From NCBI RefSeq assembly GCF_030816965.1, contig NZ_JAUSYQ010000002.1, positions 8,484,001-8,548,000 of the forward strand: a stretch of DNA of 64,000 nt, given 5' to 3'. Shown piece after piece: positions 43,983 through 52,927 of this stretch. Under the pieces are notes generated by a model. That model searched no databases and was not told the origin of the DNA. It was given only the letters and a program-made list of their open reading frames with translations. Source of the stretch: Streptomyces canus. Its GTDB lineage: Bacteria > Actinomycetota > Actinomycetes > Streptomycetales > Streptomycetaceae. Both the position numbers and the translations under genes were made by a program. The number at the start of each line of letters is the position of its first letter. Position 1 is the first letter of the stretch.

Positions 43983-45019
43983 GCGTTCCCCCAGGTGTCG
44001 ACGTATGCGGCCACGCCGGTGCGGCGGGCCTTCTCCACGGCGCGTAGCCGCGCGAAATCCCTGGCCGGCATCAAGGCCTCCCACTCGGCCAGGGGCAGGA
44101 CGCGGGCCTCGTCGTGCTCGCGCGGGTTGAGGGTGAGGCCCCGGATCTGTGCATCAGTGAGGCGCCCGCCGTCGAAGATCAGCTGCAGCGTGCTGTACGG
44201 ACGCTGCGCCCGGGGCTGCCCGTACACGGTGGCCAGCAGCCGGGGCGGACCCGCGGCAGTCAGGCCGGTCTCTTCCCGGCACTCGCGCATCACCGCGTCC
44301 CAGGGCCGCTCGCCCAGATCCATCGCGCCGCCGATCATGTGCCAGGGGTGGCCGGGGGAGTAGACGGAATGCAATTGCAGGGGCCGGTCGTCCTCGTCGG
44401 TGACGTAGAGGCACACGAACGCGGCCGCCCGGGGCAGTGCGTCGGCGTACTGCTGCGGCGGCACCCACGTCGGCACCGGCTGCTCACCGGGCGCTCCAAC
44501 GGCGGGTGGGCGGTGGCGGGTCATCCGCATCAGTGCCGGGTTGCCGCTGAAGCCGAGCTCCCGGTACAGGGGCGCGGCCTCCGGGCTGGTGTGCAGCTCG
44601 AACAGGGTGACGTCCTCGACGTCGGCGAGGTGGTCCAGGAGTGTGGAAACGACGGCCCGGGCATAGCCGCGGCGCCGATGGTTCGGGTGCGTGGCGACCA
44701 TCTGCACGCGGCCGGCCCGGCCTCGGGGGTAGGCCGGGGCCGGGAGCACGGGGTGGATCAGGCCGAGGGCGCAGGCGGCCATCGTGCCGTCCGGGGCGTC
44801 GAGGACGAAGGCCCGGGCGTCTCCCTCCGGCGTCAGCCGTGGCGCCAGCTCGTCCGTGCACTGCCGGACCCAGTCCTCGGTCAGCGGTGAGGACAGGACG
44901 TATTCGGAGCGCATCCGGGTGATGGCCTCGGCGTCAGCGGCTGTTGCCGCGCGGACCGGCGGCCGCCCGGCGGCGTCGCGCGGCTCGGCCGCGGTAGTGG
45001 GTGCTGTGTCGGCGTTCAC
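43979..45019 (-). CDS. GNAT acetyltransferase-NUDIX fusion
   Basis: A 346-residue protein. Residues 20-165 are a GNAT acetyltransferase with the acetyl-CoA motif VQMVATHPNHRRRGYARAVV. Residues 185-320 are a NUDIX domain with MIGGAMDLGERPWDAVMREC followed by REETGL. It overlaps the next gene (VanX-like) by ATGA and the previous gene by ATGA, so the three are coupled. Joining an acyltransferase and a pyrophosphohydrolase in one chain suggests sequential steps on one nucleotide-linked intermediate (inference). Confidence 0.8.
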   Translation of the reverse strand: MNADTAPTTAAEPRDAAGRPPVRAATAADAEAITRMRSEYVLSSPLTEDWVRQCTDELAPRLTPEGDARAFVLDAPDGTMAACALGLIHPVLPAPAYPRGRAGRVQMVATHPNHRRRGYARAVVSTLLDHLADVEDVTLFELHTSPEAAPLYRELGFSGNPALMRMTRHRPPAVGAPGEQPVPTWVPPQQYADALPRAAAFVCLYVTDEDDRPLQLHSVYSPGHPWHMIGGAMDLGERPWDAVMRECREETGLTAAGPPRLLATVYGQPRAQRPYSTLQLIFDGGRLTDAQIRGLTLNPREHDEARVLPLAEWEALMPARDFARLRAVEKARRTGVAAYVDTWGNA

Positions 45020-46371
45020 GTCGCATCTCCTGTCGGTGAGAGGGCTGCACGGTGCTCGGCGCGCAGCCGGGCCAGCGTCCGCCGGCCGCGTTCAACCAGC
45101 TCGGGATCGCCGTGGGCGGCGCCGTACGCGATCCCGCTCACGGAATCGAGCGCTGCGTCGATGACGAGCCGGGACTCCTCGGCGGCGGTCAGGGACCTGC
45201 CGTACCCGGCCAGAAACGCCTCGAACAGGTCGGGGCGGCCGGCCCAGGCGTCGGACAGCCGGACCAGATCCCGTACGGCCGGCCCCGGCTCACTGCGCTC
45301 GAGGTCGATCACCGCCATGAAGACATCAAGGTCGTCCGTCTCGTCCGCGGCGTCGGGGGTGTAGAGGATGTTGCGGAGCTGGAAATCTCCGTGGGTCTCC
45401 ACCCACTCCAGCGGTTGCAGGTCCTCGGCCTGGCGGACGAGCTCGCAGACGAACTCCTCATCACCAGGGAGCAGATGCGCCCGCGCCCCGGCCAGGTGCC
45501 GGTCGGCCTTGGCCACGGCGGGGCCGCTGCCGGCGGGAGCGGGCCGTGGGGGAGAGGACTGGTGGATGCGGCGGGCCAGCGCGCCGATCCGTCGGAAGAC
45601 CGCCCTCTCCCGCCCCGGTGCCAAAACGGTGCCGTGCAGCGGGCGGCCCGGCACCGCGGTGAGGACCACCGCGCGCAGAGTCTCGTCGGCGGCGACAAGC
45701 CGGGGCGCGGCCGCCCCCAGCTCCGGCGCCCACGTCCGTAGCCCTCGCACCTCCCTGTGGTGGAACCGCTCGTTTTGGTGCACCTTCACGTACCAGGTGC
45801 CGCCATGGACGCCATGGACCCGCCACACGCGGCTCTCCTCGCGCGCCCATGACGTATCCGTCCACTGCGCGATCCGGCCGACCGCCCGCTCCGCGAACTC
45901 CACGACCCCAGCGTCGGGACGGGCGGTAGACGCCTGGCCGGTCACGTCCGGCACGAGGCGCAGCCGGTCGGCGCCGGGATCGAAGGCGATGCTGTCGCCG
46001 GGCAGTTGGAAGTGCACCGCAAGGCGCGCGCCGGCGCTGTAGGCGTCCAGACCTGCACGGCAGTACGCCACCATCTGGGCGGGCAGGGCGTGAAGGGGTG
46101 CCCAGTCCATCGCGTCGCAGACGTCCGGCTCGGCGATGCCGGGTTCGCCCTTCCACAGCCGGACCTCGAAGAAGTGCCCGGTACGGCTGGCGCCTCCGGG
46201 GCTGCGGTGGTGCACAGTCACGGCGGAACGCACGTCGGCCGGGTCGATGACGACACCGGTCTCCTCCCTCGCCTCGCGGATCAGGGCGGTGACCGCGTCC
46301 TCGTGCGGACCGTCCAGATGCCCCGACGTTCTCCAGGCACTCGCGTGTTGTAGAAATAACCTGCGCAGCAT
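45016..46371 (-). CDS. NUDIX-phosphotransferase fusion, N-terminally truncated
   Basis: The frame gives 451 residues: a partial NUDIX domain (SGHLDGPHEDAVTALIREAR then EETGV), a linker, then an APH-type kinase (about residues 165-440) with ETHGDFQLRNIL as the catalytic HGD...N loop and AVIDLERSEPG as the metal-binding Asp. The NUDIX N-terminal strands are missing: homology stops at GHLDG near 46325, where the recombinase-trio element begins, so the first residues (MLRRLFLQHASAWRT) are not native. The kinase part may still be translated. It is the upstream-most gene of the NUDIX set. Confidence 0.75.
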   Translation of the reverse strand: MLRRLFLQHASAWRTSGHLDGPHEDAVTALIREAREETGVVIDPADVRSAVTVHHRSPGGASRTGHFFEVRLWKGEPGIAEPDVCDAMDWAPLHALPAQMVAYCRAGLDAYSAGARLAVHFQLPGDSIAFDPGADRLRLVPDVTGQASTARPDAGVVEFAERAVGRIAQWTDTSWAREESRVWRVHGVHGGTWYVKVHQNERFHHREVRGLRTWAPELGAAAPRLVAADETLRAVVLTAVPGRPLHGTVLAPGRERAVFRRIGALARRIHQSSPPRPAPAGSGPAVAKADRHLAGARAHLLPGDEEFVCELVRQAEDLQPLEWVETHGDFQLRNILYTPDAADETDDLDVFMAVIDLERSEPGPAVRDLVRLSDAWAGRPDLFEAFLAGYGRSLTAAEESRLVIDAALDSVSGIAYGAAHGDPELVERGRRTLARLRAEHRAALSPTGDAT

Positions 46372-46380
46372 GGAGGAATT

Positions 46381-47994
46381 ATGGGGGCGAACGATCGCTG
46401 GACCGTCGACTTCTACGACATGGTTGAAGCTGTTCCGTATGACCTGCTTGAGGAGTTCCTATGGTTCGGTGACCTGTACGAGCGGGCAGCTCGTAACGGG
46501 GCCCGCCACGGCACGCCGATTCTGAACTCCCCTACAGGTCATGCGGACCCGAGGATCAACCTCTTCTTCCGCACCGGCTCGATGGCGGGCGCGTCGGTGA
46601 AGACGATGCGGCGGTACGCCTACTCCCTCGCGGTGTGGCTGACCTTCCTTCACGTCTTCGGCCGCCGCTGGGACGAGGCGACGCCTGGTGACGTTGAGGC
46701 GTTCAAGGACTGGCGGATCACCGACGTCCGCAATGACGAGCGGGTCAAGGGCACGAGCTTCGACACCGACCGTGCGGCCCTCAACTGCTTCTACACCTGG
46801 GCGGGCCCCCGTTACCGGACGATCAACCCGGTGTCCTCCGTGCCCCGCCAAGCGCATGCGTCCACGAAGCCATCCGCCCTGGTTGACCAGGGCGGAAAGC
46901 CGCTGGCCAGAAACGGGCGTGACCCCTTGAGGCCGGCGGGCAGCCGCAGGCGCCAGGTGAAGTGGCTGCTGCTCAGCGGCTACGAGCAGTGGCGCAACAT
47001 CGGGCTGCGCGGCTACGGGTTCGACGGCCTGCGACGCCCGGGATGGCGCGGGTACAACGAGGACCGGGATGTCGCGTTCGTCGATGGCCTGTATGGCACC
47101 GGGCTGCGGCTCCAGGAGTGGGCCAGCATTCTCGACATCGAGCTGCCGTTCGGCGCGAAGGGGCGGTATCTGCGGGCCTGGCTGGCCGCCGCGTGCATCA
47201 AGGGCGCGCCGGACGAGGGCCGTTACTACCGGATTCCGCGCCGCGTGTTGATGGACTCGATGGCCTCGTACATGGACGAGGTGGAGGGATCGCGAACCGA
47301 GGTGATCCGCCGGGCCCAGCGGGCCGGGCGCTACGACCGCTTGCCCGGGGTGCGGATCGTGACAGGCTACAGTGCGCGTACGCGGGAGCTGCACATCGAG
47401 TCGGCATCCGGAGGCTCGGTGCCGCAGTCCCTGGACGTGCTTGGTCCCGACGAGCGCTTACGGCTGTTCCGCAGGACGCCCAATGGTCTGGAGCCGCTCG
47501 CGGTGTGGCTCTCGCACGACGGATTGCCGAAGAAGGTCGGAGGCTGGGAGGACACCTTCCGGGACGCCAACGAGCGCATCGCCGATCTGTGGGCCGACCT
47601 TTCGGCAGAAGAGCTGACGCCCGAGCAGCGCGAGCGCCGCCGGTCACAGTGCCCTGTGTGGGCCCGCGCCCATATGCTCCGCCACTCGTTCGCCCTGCGC
47701 TGGTACCTGGTGCTGTCCATGGTGTGGCAGCCGCATCTGGACGGATACACCGACGAGCAGCTCAAGGACCTTCGCGACCAGTTCGGTGACGTCTGGTACG
47801 CCCTGTCGATTTTGATGGGCCACAGTCACCCGGACACGACGCGCGATCACTATCTGGCGCCGTTCACCGGGCTCCACGTCGACTACCTGATGGCGCTGCT
47901 GGACGAGGACGAGCAGACGGCACTGGAGGCTCTCGTCCGGACCGCCGTCGCCGCCACCGGGGTGGTCCGGACAGCAGTGGAGGTTACCCGATGA
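46381..47994 (+). CDS. Tyrosine recombinase 1 of a Tn554-like trio (TnpA-like)
   Basis: A 537-residue recombinase starting at ATG 46381 behind GGAGG. Catalytic residues occur in GTGLRLQEWASIL (Arg), HMLRHSFALRW (HxxRH) and GHSHPDTTRDHYLAPF (His and Tyr nucleophile). It is larger than phage integrases, as in transposon recombinases. Its stop overlaps the start of recombinase 2 by ATGA. It is inserted next to a truncated NUDIX gene, so it defines the left end of the element. Confidence 0.8.
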   Translation: MGANDRWTVDFYDMVEAVPYDLLEEFLWFGDLYERAARNGARHGTPILNSPTGHADPRINLFFRTGSMAGASVKTMRRYAYSLAVWLTFLHVFGRRWDEATPGDVEAFKDWRITDVRNDERVKGTSFDTDRAALNCFYTWAGPRYRTINPVSSVPRQAHASTKPSALVDQGGKPLARNGRDPLRPAGSRRRQVKWLLLSGYEQWRNIGLRGYGFDGLRRPGWRGYNEDRDVAFVDGLYGTGLRLQEWASILDIELPFGAKGRYLRAWLAAACIKGAPDEGRYYRIPRRVLMDSMASYMDEVEGSRTEVIRRAQRAGRYDRLPGVRIVTGYSARTRELHIESASGGSVPQSLDVLGPDERLRLFRRTPNGLEPLAVWLSHDGLPKKVGGWEDTFRDANERIADLWADLSAEELTPEQRERRRSQCPVWARAHMLRHSFALRWYLVLSMVWQPHLDGYTDEQLKDLRDQFGDVWYALSILMGHSHPDTTRDHYLAPFTGLHVDYLMALLDEDEQTALEALVRTAVAATGVVRTAVEVTR

Positions 47995-49865
47995 GCCGGG
48001 GTGGACGGCGAGCGAGTCTGCCGTCGGCCTCGTGGCAGCCGCCGCAGCGAGGCATTGTGGCGGAGGCATCCGGCACGCTGGTGCGGTTCTTGGAGGAGTC
48101 GGGAGCCCGGTTCAAGACCTACGACTTCTCCACCTGCGAGGTGGCGCCCGAGCTGCAGAAGTGGCTGGCCAGGTGTTTCAGCCGCCGCGTCGGCACGGCT
48201 CGTACCTCGGTCAAGCGGCTCAGTGCTGCAGGCCAGCACTTCGACGCTCTGCAGGGATTTGCGCGAGCTCTCAACCGGTACCAGCCCCAGCCGGCTTGTC
48301 CGCAGGAGCTGGCCGGTGCGCACATCCGCGCGTTCGTGGAGTACTACGACGGCCGTCCCAAGCGCCAGCATTCCGCCCTCAAGAGTCTGCGGGCCGCGCT
48401 GCGGGACGATCCGGAACTCCCTGAGGAGGCCCGCCATGCCCTCTTCGACGTTCGTGTGAAGAAGCCCGAGGAGGTGAGCCCCGGCGCCTATGAGGACGAG
48501 GACTGGCAGGCGATCATGACGGCGGCGCGTCGGGACGTCCGCCTGGCCCGGGAGCGGATCGAGGCCGGACGCCGCCTTCTGGCGCGGTGGCGCGATGGCG
48601 ATCCGGACCTTAGCCGACACGAGGCGGAGGAGGGCGCGCTCCTGGACCTGTTCGACCGGACCGCCGATCTGCCACGTATGCCACGCTCGGGCGACTACAC
48701 GAAAGCGGTGCTGCGGGTAGGCGGTTTTCGCCGCCTGGCCGCGAGGCTGTGTCTGACCAGGTCGGACGCGACTGCGTTCTGTCTCTTGCTGACCGCTTTG
48801 ACCCAGGAGAACTTCGGCACCGTCGCCACTTGGCCCGCCGCTCATTTTCACCCAGAGGGCGCCCGGGACGACGAGCGCGTCATCTTGGTCGAGGAGTCCA
48901 AGCCCCGGCGCGGCCCCGAACGGGAACACATGGTCGCCGCGCTGGAGCATCTGCCCGACGACGTCGCTGATCTCCTCGGCGTGGGCGCCGACGAGCCCCG
49001 CCTCATGCGATCGCCGCTGCGCCTGTACTTGCTCCTGCTGTCGCTCGCGGAGCTGCCGCGCCGTCACAGCGGGGCATCCGCGGCCTTCGTCTCGCTCTAT
49101 CTCAGCGGAAGCCAGAAGGGCCAACAGGCGGACCGCTGGGGCGTGGGAGTCGGGGCCCACGATGTCCTCAGATGGGCCCGGGCACACGGTTTCCCCGCGG
49201 CCCGGCACGCCACCCCCGGTCGGCCGGGGGTGGACGTGGTCAGGATCCGGCAGACGTCCCTGGAACGCCGTCAGCATCCCGTGGCGCACTCGCGCCGCAC
49301 CCTCAACGACGTCTATCTCAAGGGCAGCAGCACGGTGCGGGTCGACAGCCGGCGGGTCGTCGGTGCGGCCCTGCGCCAGGAAGTCGCCAAGGCCCGTGTG
49401 ATCCAGTCCGTTCCGGTCTTCACCGCCGAGTTCGTCGCTTGGGCCCGCGAGAACCTGGGCGAGGCCGCCGCCCAGGCGGGCCTGGAATCCCGGACACTGA
49501 AGGACCTTCTCGACGCCCAGCGGGATACCGCCGCTGTCGCCTGTGTGGATCACCTCGCCAGTCCTGTCGCAGAGCCCGGCCAACCGTGCCCGGCCTCGTT
49601 CTTGCAGTGCCTCAGCTGCGAGAACGCCCGGGCGCTGCCGCATCACCTTCCCGTTCAACTGGCCGTCCGTGACGGCATCCGCCAGCGCCGCCCTCACCTC
49701 GATCCACCTGTGTGGCAGGCCCGTTTCCGTGCTCCGCTTCAGCAGTTGGAGGAGATCATCAAGCACTTCACCGACGCCGAACACGAGCAGGCCCGAGCCG
49801 ACCTCGGAGTAGACCAGCAGCGGCTCGTGGATGATCTTCTTGACGGCCGCTGGGACCTGCGATGA
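47991..49865 (+). CDS. Recombinase 2 of the trio, divergent tyrosine-recombinase-like
   Basis: A 624-residue protein that overlaps recombinases 1 and 3 by four bases each. Catalytic motifs are weak: RIRQTSLERRQHPVAHSRRT, then LNDVYL looks like the His/Tyr box, but a clear Arg-containing first box is not visible. Another segment (CPASFLQCLSCENA) carries Cys residues. Its position between two recombinases and its length match the middle protein of such trios. It may be structural or a DNA-binding partner. Confidence 0.65.
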   Translation: MSRGGRRASLPSASWQPPQRGIVAEASGTLVRFLEESGARFKTYDFSTCEVAPELQKWLARCFSRRVGTARTSVKRLSAAGQHFDALQGFARALNRYQPQPACPQELAGAHIRAFVEYYDGRPKRQHSALKSLRAALRDDPELPEEARHALFDVRVKKPEEVSPGAYEDEDWQAIMTAARRDVRLARERIEAGRRLLARWRDGDPDLSRHEAEEGALLDLFDRTADLPRMPRSGDYTKAVLRVGGFRRLAARLCLTRSDATAFCLLLTALTQENFGTVATWPAAHFHPEGARDDERVILVEESKPRRGPEREHMVAALEHLPDDVADLLGVGADEPRLMRSPLRLYLLLLSLAELPRRHSGASAAFVSLYLSGSQKGQQADRWGVGVGAHDVLRWARAHGFPAARHATPGRPGVDVVRIRQTSLERRQHPVAHSRRTLNDVYLKGSSTVRVDSRRVVGAALRQEVAKARVIQSVPVFTAEFVAWARENLGEAAAQAGLESRTLKDLLDAQRDTAAVACVDHLASPVAEPGQPCPASFLQCLSCENARALPHHLPVQLAVRDGIRQRRPHLDPPVWQARFRAPLQQLEEIIKHFTDAEHEQARADLGVDQQRLVDDLLDGRWDLR

Positions 49866-51994
49866 CCACCGCCGCCGCCTTTCGCGCGGCACCGGACGGC
49901 ATATGGCCGGCCGCCGACACCGTGATCCTCCGCAACCGGTCCCTGCGCGCCGGAACTGACCTGAAGACCTTGTCCCGCTTCGGCGACCCCGTCTGGCACG
50001 TCAAGCCGGCGCACCCCGATGCGCACCTGAACGTCTCGCCCCTGACCTGGGAGCACTACCCGTCCGACTTCCAACTTCCCTTCAAGACGTTCTTCCTCGC
50101 AGCGCTCGACCACCCCTACCCGAGCAATCCGATCATCGTGCAGCGCGGCAACGAGCGCCCGAGCGTCTCGACGTTCGACTACTGGTTCATGGACCTGCAG
50201 GTCTTCGCGGAGTGGCTCGTCGGGACGGGCATCTCGCGCTTGTGTGACGTCACCGAGCACCACCTTGACGCCTACCGCGCCTACGTCCTTGCCCTGGCGC
50301 GCAAGCCAGGGCGGAAGGTGGACATTCTGGCCGCGGTGCGCACCCTGTGGCTGTACGGCACGCACCTGCCGTCCGAGGGACGGCTGGCCACCGGTTATCC
50401 CTGGCCCCGCGCATCCGACGATCTCAAGGTCCCTTCCGGAGGCCGGGCCAACAAGACGCCGCGGATCGCACCGGCGACCATGACCGCGCTCCTCGCCTGG
50501 GCGCTGCACGTCATCGAGGTGGTCGGCCCGGACGTCCGCGACGCCTGGGTCGCACACCACCAGATGCTCGCCGGGACGCACGCCTCGCAGGCCGAATTCC
50601 ACGGTCTGTCGAAGAGTGAACGCATCGCGCGGTACATCACGCGCTGCCGACGAGAGGGAACCCCGCTGCCGGGGCACCGTACGGAGAACGAGCAGCGGGA
50701 CATCAACTTCTCGGCCATCCAGCGAATGCTTCATGTCCTGACGATCACCGCCAGACAGAAGCGCACCCTGCGGGAGTCGGGCCTGCCCATAGCCGAGGAC
50801 ACCTACGTCGAGCAGATCACGGGCATCCTTGACGGTCGACCATGGCAGGACTCGCCCATCGCCGTTTCCGAGCTGCGCAATCTCATCCGCATGGTGGCTG
50901 CCGCCTGCTTCGTGACGATCTGTTACCTCAGCGGGGCGCGGCCCGGGGAGGTGCTCAACCTGCGGCCCGGCTGCCGGGACACCGACGAGGAGACCGGAGA
51001 ACTGCTGATCGTCGGCCGCCGAGGCAAAGGCTACGACCGCGCCTCCCTCCCGGAGCTCCCGGATACCGCGGAAGAAGACGATCAGCGGCTATGGGTCGTC
51101 GTCGCCCCGGTGCACGAGGCCATCGCCTTACTGGAGAGCCTCGGCGACTACCCCTTCTTGTTCCCCGCCAGCTTCACCAACCCCCACACCACGAGGCCCA
51201 ACGACTTCAACGCCCGGCAGAGCGAGATGATCAACAGGGATCTGGAGGACTTCGTGGAGTGGATCAACGACACCTTCAGCAGTCCCGATGCCGAGGTGCC
51301 GATCCCTCCGGACCCGACGAAGCACCTGCACGCCTCACGTTTCCGAAGGACATTGGCGTACTTCATCGTCCGCCGCCCTCGCGGACTGGTGGCCGCCGCA
51401 CTGCAGTACGCCCATGTCCACACCAAGGTAACCCTGAGCTACGCAGGCCGGGATGATTCGTCCTGGATGGACGACATCCAGCTGGAGACCCTGGAGATGG
51501 TGCTGGAACAGAATGACGAGGACGCGCGCCTGCTGGACACCGGCGAACACGTCTCGGGCCCCGCTGCCGACGAGTACCGCCACCGCGTACGCAGACGCGC
51601 CCGGTTCGCCGGACGAGTCGTCACCGCTGGCAGGAGTGTCGAGCGGCTGCTCGACCAGGCCAATCCGAACATCCACCACGGCGAGGCCATGACCTGCGTG
51701 TGGCGGCTCGAGACCGCCGCCTGCCGCAAGGCGCGGCTGGAAGCTGGCCTGCCGGCCGAAGACGGTCCCAACGAGGCGGAATGCCGGTCGAGCTGCACCA
51801 ACCTCGCCTACACGGACAGGAACATCATTGAGCAGCGGCTCCTCCACAAGCGGTGGGAGGCTGCGGCAGCCGACCGGCTGAGCCCGCGTCCCCTGCGGGA
51901 CCGGGCTGCCGCGCTGGCGGAGAGCAGCCGGACCGTCATCGAGGCCCACCACGCGAGCCCGCCCGATCCCAACCCCGTGACGAAGGAGCCGTGA
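49862..51994 (+). CDS. Tyrosine recombinase 3 of the trio (TnpB-like)
   Basis: A 710-residue recombinase with CYLSGARPGEVLNLRPGC (Arg box), HLHASRFRRTLAYFIVRR (HxxR) and QYAHVHTKVTLSYAGRDD (His and Tyr nucleophile). A long C-terminal extension holds TCVWRLETAACRK and CRSSCTNLAY, Cys-bearing motifs seen in the large recombinase of Tn554-like elements. Its stop overlaps the ATG of the coiled-coil gene. Confidence 0.8.
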   Translation: MTTAAAFRAAPDGIWPAADTVILRNRSLRAGTDLKTLSRFGDPVWHVKPAHPDAHLNVSPLTWEHYPSDFQLPFKTFFLAALDHPYPSNPIIVQRGNERPSVSTFDYWFMDLQVFAEWLVGTGISRLCDVTEHHLDAYRAYVLALARKPGRKVDILAAVRTLWLYGTHLPSEGRLATGYPWPRASDDLKVPSGGRANKTPRIAPATMTALLAWALHVIEVVGPDVRDAWVAHHQMLAGTHASQAEFHGLSKSERIARYITRCRREGTPLPGHRTENEQRDINFSAIQRMLHVLTITARQKRTLRESGLPIAEDTYVEQITGILDGRPWQDSPIAVSELRNLIRMVAAACFVTICYLSGARPGEVLNLRPGCRDTDEETGELLIVGRRGKGYDRASLPELPDTAEEDDQRLWVVVAPVHEAIALLESLGDYPFLFPASFTNPHTTRPNDFNARQSEMINRDLEDFVEWINDTFSSPDAEVPIPPDPTKHLHASRFRRTLAYFIVRRPRGLVAAALQYAHVHTKVTLSYAGRDDSSWMDDIQLETLEMVLEQNDEDARLLDTGEHVSGPAADEYRHRVRRRARFAGRVVTAGRSVERLLDQANPNIHHGEAMTCVWRLETAACRKARLEAGLPAEDGPNEAECRSSCTNLAYTDRNIIEQRLLHKRWEAAAADRLSPRPLRDRAAALAESSRTVIEAHHASPPDPNPVTKEP

Positions 51995-52407
51995 TGGGAC
52001 GCCGACCGCGTGATGAGGAAGCCGACCGGGCCGCGATCAGGGCCGCGGCCGACCGACTTCTGGCCGGCACGCCTCTGCACTCGCAGTCCGGAAAGCTGAC
52101 CGCATCGGAGCTGATCGCCGAGAGCGATCTGCGACGGGATGTCGTGTACCGGCACAGCGACCTCATCCAGGACTTCCAAGCCCGCGTGAAGGCCCAGGAC
52201 TCCACGCCGATCGCGATGCAGGAACTCGCTGAGGAAAACCGGAAGCTCAAGACCGAGATCGACGACTTGAGGGGCGAACTCCGCCAGGAACAGGAGAGGG
52301 GCAAGGCAATGCGGATGATCATCGCGGAGCTCTCCCTCGAATTGGAGCAAGCTAAGGCCGAACTCGAGGGCGTCTCTGGCGTCACCCGGCTGCCGGGCCC
52401 ACGCTGA
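51994..52407 (+). CDS. TnpC-like coiled-coil accessory protein (DUF6262-type)
   Basis: A 137-residue protein from ATG 51994, with AAGGAG five bases upstream and the preceding TGA overlapping (TGATG). The N-terminal half is HTH-like (LTASELIAESDLRRDVVYRH). The C-terminal half is a long coiled coil (ELAEENRKLKTEIDDLRGEL and onward). This is the plan of TnpC in Tn554, which aids but is not essential to transposition there. Confidence 0.75.
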   Translation: MGRRPRDEEADRAAIRAAADRLLAGTPLHSQSGKLTASELIAESDLRRDVVYRHSDLIQDFQARVKAQDSTPIAMQELAEENRKLKTEIDDLRGELRQEQERGKAMRMIIAELSLELEQAKAELEGVSGVTRLPGPR

Positions 52408-52408
52408 T

Positions 52409-52424
52409 CCGAGATCACTCTCGG
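52409..52424 (+). terminator. Short hairpin after the trio operon
   Basis: CCGAGA (52409-52414) and TCTCGG (52419-52424) form a six-base stem with loop TCAC directly after the stop at 52407. It is a weak terminator candidate. Confidence 0.3.
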
Positions 52425-52597
52425 CCGAGCCTCTGGACAACGAATCCGCCCCGCCGGTCGCGCTGCTGCCGGGCCTATCGCCTGCGCCCGAAGAGCCCGG
52501 CGGCACCCAAGGCACCAGGGAACGTCTCGTCCTGCCGGATCGACGCGACCCGGCGAAGGCAATCAACCGGGCCCGGCCGAGCGGAGGCATCGTCGCG

Positions 52598-52927
52598 GTG
52601 TCCCTGTTCTGGCGGATCTTCGCTACCAACGCCGTGGTGCTGGGGACCGCCACTGCGCTGCTGCTGTGGGCGGCTCCGGTGACCGCCTCCGTACCGGTCC
52701 TGCTGACCGAGGCGATCATCCTCGTGTCCGGTCTGGTGGTCATGCTGATCGCAACGCGGCCCTGCTGCGGCCGCAGCCAGTGCTCACTGTGGGTCTGGAC
52801 GGCTCCCCCGAGAGCCTGGCCGCTGCCCGCTGGGGCGCGGCGGCAGCCGACCGGCAATGCCCTCGCCGGGGCCGATCCGGCGACGGCGGGTGCCGTGTGG
52901 AAGCTCACCGAGTCCGGCCGCCAGCTA
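52598..52927 (+). pseudogene. Histidine-kinase start fused to a universal-stress-protein fragment
   Basis: GTG 52598 opens SLFWRIFATNAVVLGTATAL, then two membrane helices typical of a LiaS/DegS-type kinase N terminus. One base is missing near 52751, after which the kinase frame would read NAALLRP. From 52780 the DNA instead encodes a UspA-like start (VLTVGLDGSPESLAAARWGA). Both genes are truncated, and the fused frame ends at the IS630 junction. Confidence 0.5.

Larger units (their letters stand above)
46381..52407 (+). mobile_element. Tn554-like unit: three recombinases plus a coiled-coil protein
   Basis: Four genes overlap stop-to-start in one operon: three tyrosine recombinases of 537, 624 and 710 residues and a 137-residue coiled-coil protein. 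This resembles Tn554 TnpA/TnpB/TnpC and recombinase-in-trio elements. The left end lies in a NUDIX gene (about 46325). The right end is not identified: the DNA after 52407 is not the rest of that gene. No resistance or other cargo gene is present. Coordinates cover the genes only. Confidence 0.7.

Noticed and set aside
40977..46371. A complete FxLD lanthipeptide gene cluster
   Set aside because: No precursor with an FxLD motif, no lanthionine synthetase and no dehydratase was found in the window.
46381..52407. Three unrelated phage integrases
   Set aside because: The four-base overlaps and the coiled-coil fourth gene show a single co-translated transposition unit.
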